Made by a program: the position numbers and the translations under genes. The notes beneath the pieces are model-generated. The model ran no database searches, was not told the DNA's origin, and saw nothing but the letters and a program-made list of their open reading frames with translations. Below, piece after piece: positions 12,351 through 13,528 of a stretch of 13,528 nucleotides of DNA (within the stretch, counting starts at the first letter, position 1; each line of letters opens with the position of its first letter). Source of the DNA: Candidatus Avoscillospira stercoripullorum (GTDB lineage Bacteria > Bacillota > Clostridia > Oscillospirales > Oscillospiraceae). The stretch lies in the NCBI GenBank assembly GCA_018712905.1, contig DVGD01000200.1:1-13528 (forward strand), given 5' to 3'.

Positions 12351-13459
12351 GGCGTATCCTCCCAGATTTCCTCCAGCAGCTTCCCGGCCAGGGCGCGCTG
12401 GGCGTCTGTCATAGCCGCGTCGTTGCGGCTTTTGTAAAATGCCTCCACCAGCTCCAAAGGCGAGAGGAGCGCCTCCCCTTCCCCGGGCAGCGACGGCAGC
12501 GACGCGGCCACCTCGGCATATTCGAGCTTTAAAAGATTGGGATAGCGGCTCTTGAGCCGCGCCCAGGTGTGGGGCAGTGTGCCGCCCTGGGTGAGGGTGA
12601 TGCGCAGGTAGTCCTCCGAGGTGCCATTGAGCAGCTCCTCCAGCGTACCGCGAAGGGAGCGCACCGGGCGAAGGGGCGTTAAGGGCACCGTGCGCACGGT
12701 GACATTCCCCTTTTCCAAAAGCTCCACCACCGTCACCGACTTCTCCTGCTCCCCCTCGGAAAAGCTGTAGGCCAGCGGGGAACCGGCGTAGCGCACCGTC
12801 TCCCGCCCCACAGATTGCGGGCGATGGAGGTGTCCCAAGGCCACATAGTCAAAGCCGTCAAACACCGCGCCGTCCACGTTGTCGAGCCCTCCGATGGAGA
12901 TGTACTCCGACTCGCTGCGCGTTCCGCCGGTGACCAGCTGATGGCACAAGAGCACATGCCGCGCCGCCGGATCCGGCGCCCAGCGGCGAAGCACCGCCGC
13001 CACAGCCTGGGTGTAGTCCTCCAGGATATCCTCGGGGTAGACCCTGCGGACGTGGGCGGGCTTTACAAAGGGCAGGAGGAACACCTGCACCGCGCCATAT
13101 GCGTCAGAAAACGTCACCGGCGGCGCGGCGCCGTCGAAGGCGGGCGCCACATAAACCCGGCGCTTGTCCATGAGCCTGCCGCCGAAGGCAAGGCGCTCGG
13201 AGGAATCGTGGTTGCCGCTCACCAGCAGGACGGCAGCGCCCAGCTGGGACAGAGCGGTTAAAAACTCATCCAGCAGCGCCACCGCTTCCACCGGCGGCAC
13301 GGGCTTATCATAGACGTCCCCCGCCAGGAGCACTGCGTCCACGGCCTCCCGGCGGGCGATCTCCAAAATCTCCCCCAGAATGTGGCGCTGATCCTCCAGA
13401 AGCGGCGCGTCGCACAGCCGCCGCCCCAGGTGGAGATCCGCCAGATGCAAAAATTTCAC
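12347..13459 (-). CDS. sbcD: Exonuclease subunit SbcD (Mre11-like nuclease)
   Basis: A 370-residue manganese-dependent calcineurin-like nuclease, partner of SbcC. All phosphoesterase motifs are present: LADLHLG (Asp8, His10), AGDVYD (Asp48), SGNHDS (Asn83, His84), LLCHQL (His173) and LGHLHRPQ (His210, His212). A capping domain and the SbcC-binding C-terminal region follow. The reading frame runs upstream to 13519, but GTG 13459 is chosen: AGGAGGG (13466-13472) lies 6 nt before it, it yields the usual N-terminus MKFLHLADLHLG, and the upstream codons cross the promoter. An out-of-frame ATG overlaps it and meets TGA at once (ATGTGA). It is the first gene of the sbcDC unit. Confidence 0.96.
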   Translation of the reverse strand: MKFLHLADLHLGRRLCDAPLLEDQRHILGEILEIARREAVDAVLLAGDVYDKPVPPVEAVALLDEFLTALSQLGAAVLLVSGNHDSSERLAFGGRLMDKRRVYVAPAFDGAAPPVTFSDAYGAVQVFLLPFVKPAHVRRVYPEDILEDYTQAVAAVLRRWAPDPAARHVLLCHQLVTGGTRSESEYISIGGLDNVDGAVFDGFDYVALGHLHRPQSVGRETVRYAGSPLAYSFSEGEQEKSVTVVELLEKGNVTVRTVPLTPLRPVRSLRGTLEELLNGTSEDYLRITLTQGGTLPHTWARLKSRYPNLLKLEYAEVAASLPSLPGEGEALLSPLELVEAFYKSRNDAAMTDAQRALAGKLLEEIWEDTP

Positions 13460-13480
13460 ATGGATCCCTCCTTTTCCTCC

Positions 13481-13509
13481 ATTGTGCCCGGGTTTTTTTA
13501 AAATGTCAA
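13481..13509 (-). promoter_or_regulatory. Promoter for sbcDC
   Basis: On the minus strand, a perfect -35 TTGACA (13509 to 13504), a 17-bp spacer with an A-tract, and CACAAT (13486 to 13481) as -10. The predicted transcript start, near 13474, leaves a leader of about 15 nt that contains the Shine-Dalgarno. Beyond it (13510-13528) I see no further feature. Confidence 0.7.
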
Positions 13510-13528
13510 GGAGGCACATCCCGGCGCC

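Overview
The window looks like the chromosome of a GC-rich member of the Clostridia, probably the gut Oscillospiraceae / Flavonifractor-like group. The lineage is inferred from five things: a full-length Spo0A (endospore-former type), the nusB-xseA-xseB-ispA gene order, strong AGGAGG-type ribosome sites with several GTG and TTG starts, lean intergenic spaces, and a double-hairpin intergenic repeat of the kind common in that group. There is no sign of a phage, plasmid, transposase or CRISPR array. Every protein-coding region is a plausible chromosomal gene.

Layout. (1) 1-377: the 3' end of a polysaccharide-deacetylase-like gene, followed by a palindromic repeat. (2) 491-4762, plus strand: one compact operon with its own extended -10 promoter, holding nusB, a TsaD/Kae1-like ASKHA gene, xseA, xseB, ispA and ogt, nearly all overlapping or touching. 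It combines transcription antitermination, exonuclease VII, farnesyl-diphosphate synthesis and alkylated-DNA repair. (3) 4710-6006: a small DUF1294 membrane protein (minus) head-to-head with a lipoprotein (plus), then a MarR-like regulator with a near-consensus promoter, closed by a bidirectional terminator. (4) 6041-8009, minus: a ddl - DUF1934 - NimA-like flavoprotein operon with overlapping genes. (5) 8181-8597, plus: an unrecognised small acidic protein divergent from ddl. (6) 8656-13459, minus: sbcD-sbcC (double-strand-end nuclease) and, downstream in the same direction, spo0A.

The most striking non-coding signal lies between sbcC and spo0A (9555-9631). Eight copies of a motif resembling the Spo0A-binding '0A box' (TGNCGAA on the minus strand) are spaced almost exactly 10 bp apart. 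The array sits just upstream of a sigma-A-like spo0A promoter whose -35 region overlaps a further degenerate 0A box. It reads as a helically phased, tandem Spo0A-binding platform for autoregulation of the sporulation master switch. That function is an inference; the phased repeat itself can be read directly. Two perfect short palindromes follow in the spo0A leader.

Several starts were chosen from ribosome sites and promoters rather than from the longest open frame: lipoprotein TTG 5003, MarR ATG 5575, ddl TTG 8009, small acidic protein GTG 8181, sbcC GTG 12350, sbcD GTG 13459. No gene-free stretch exceeds 300 bases.
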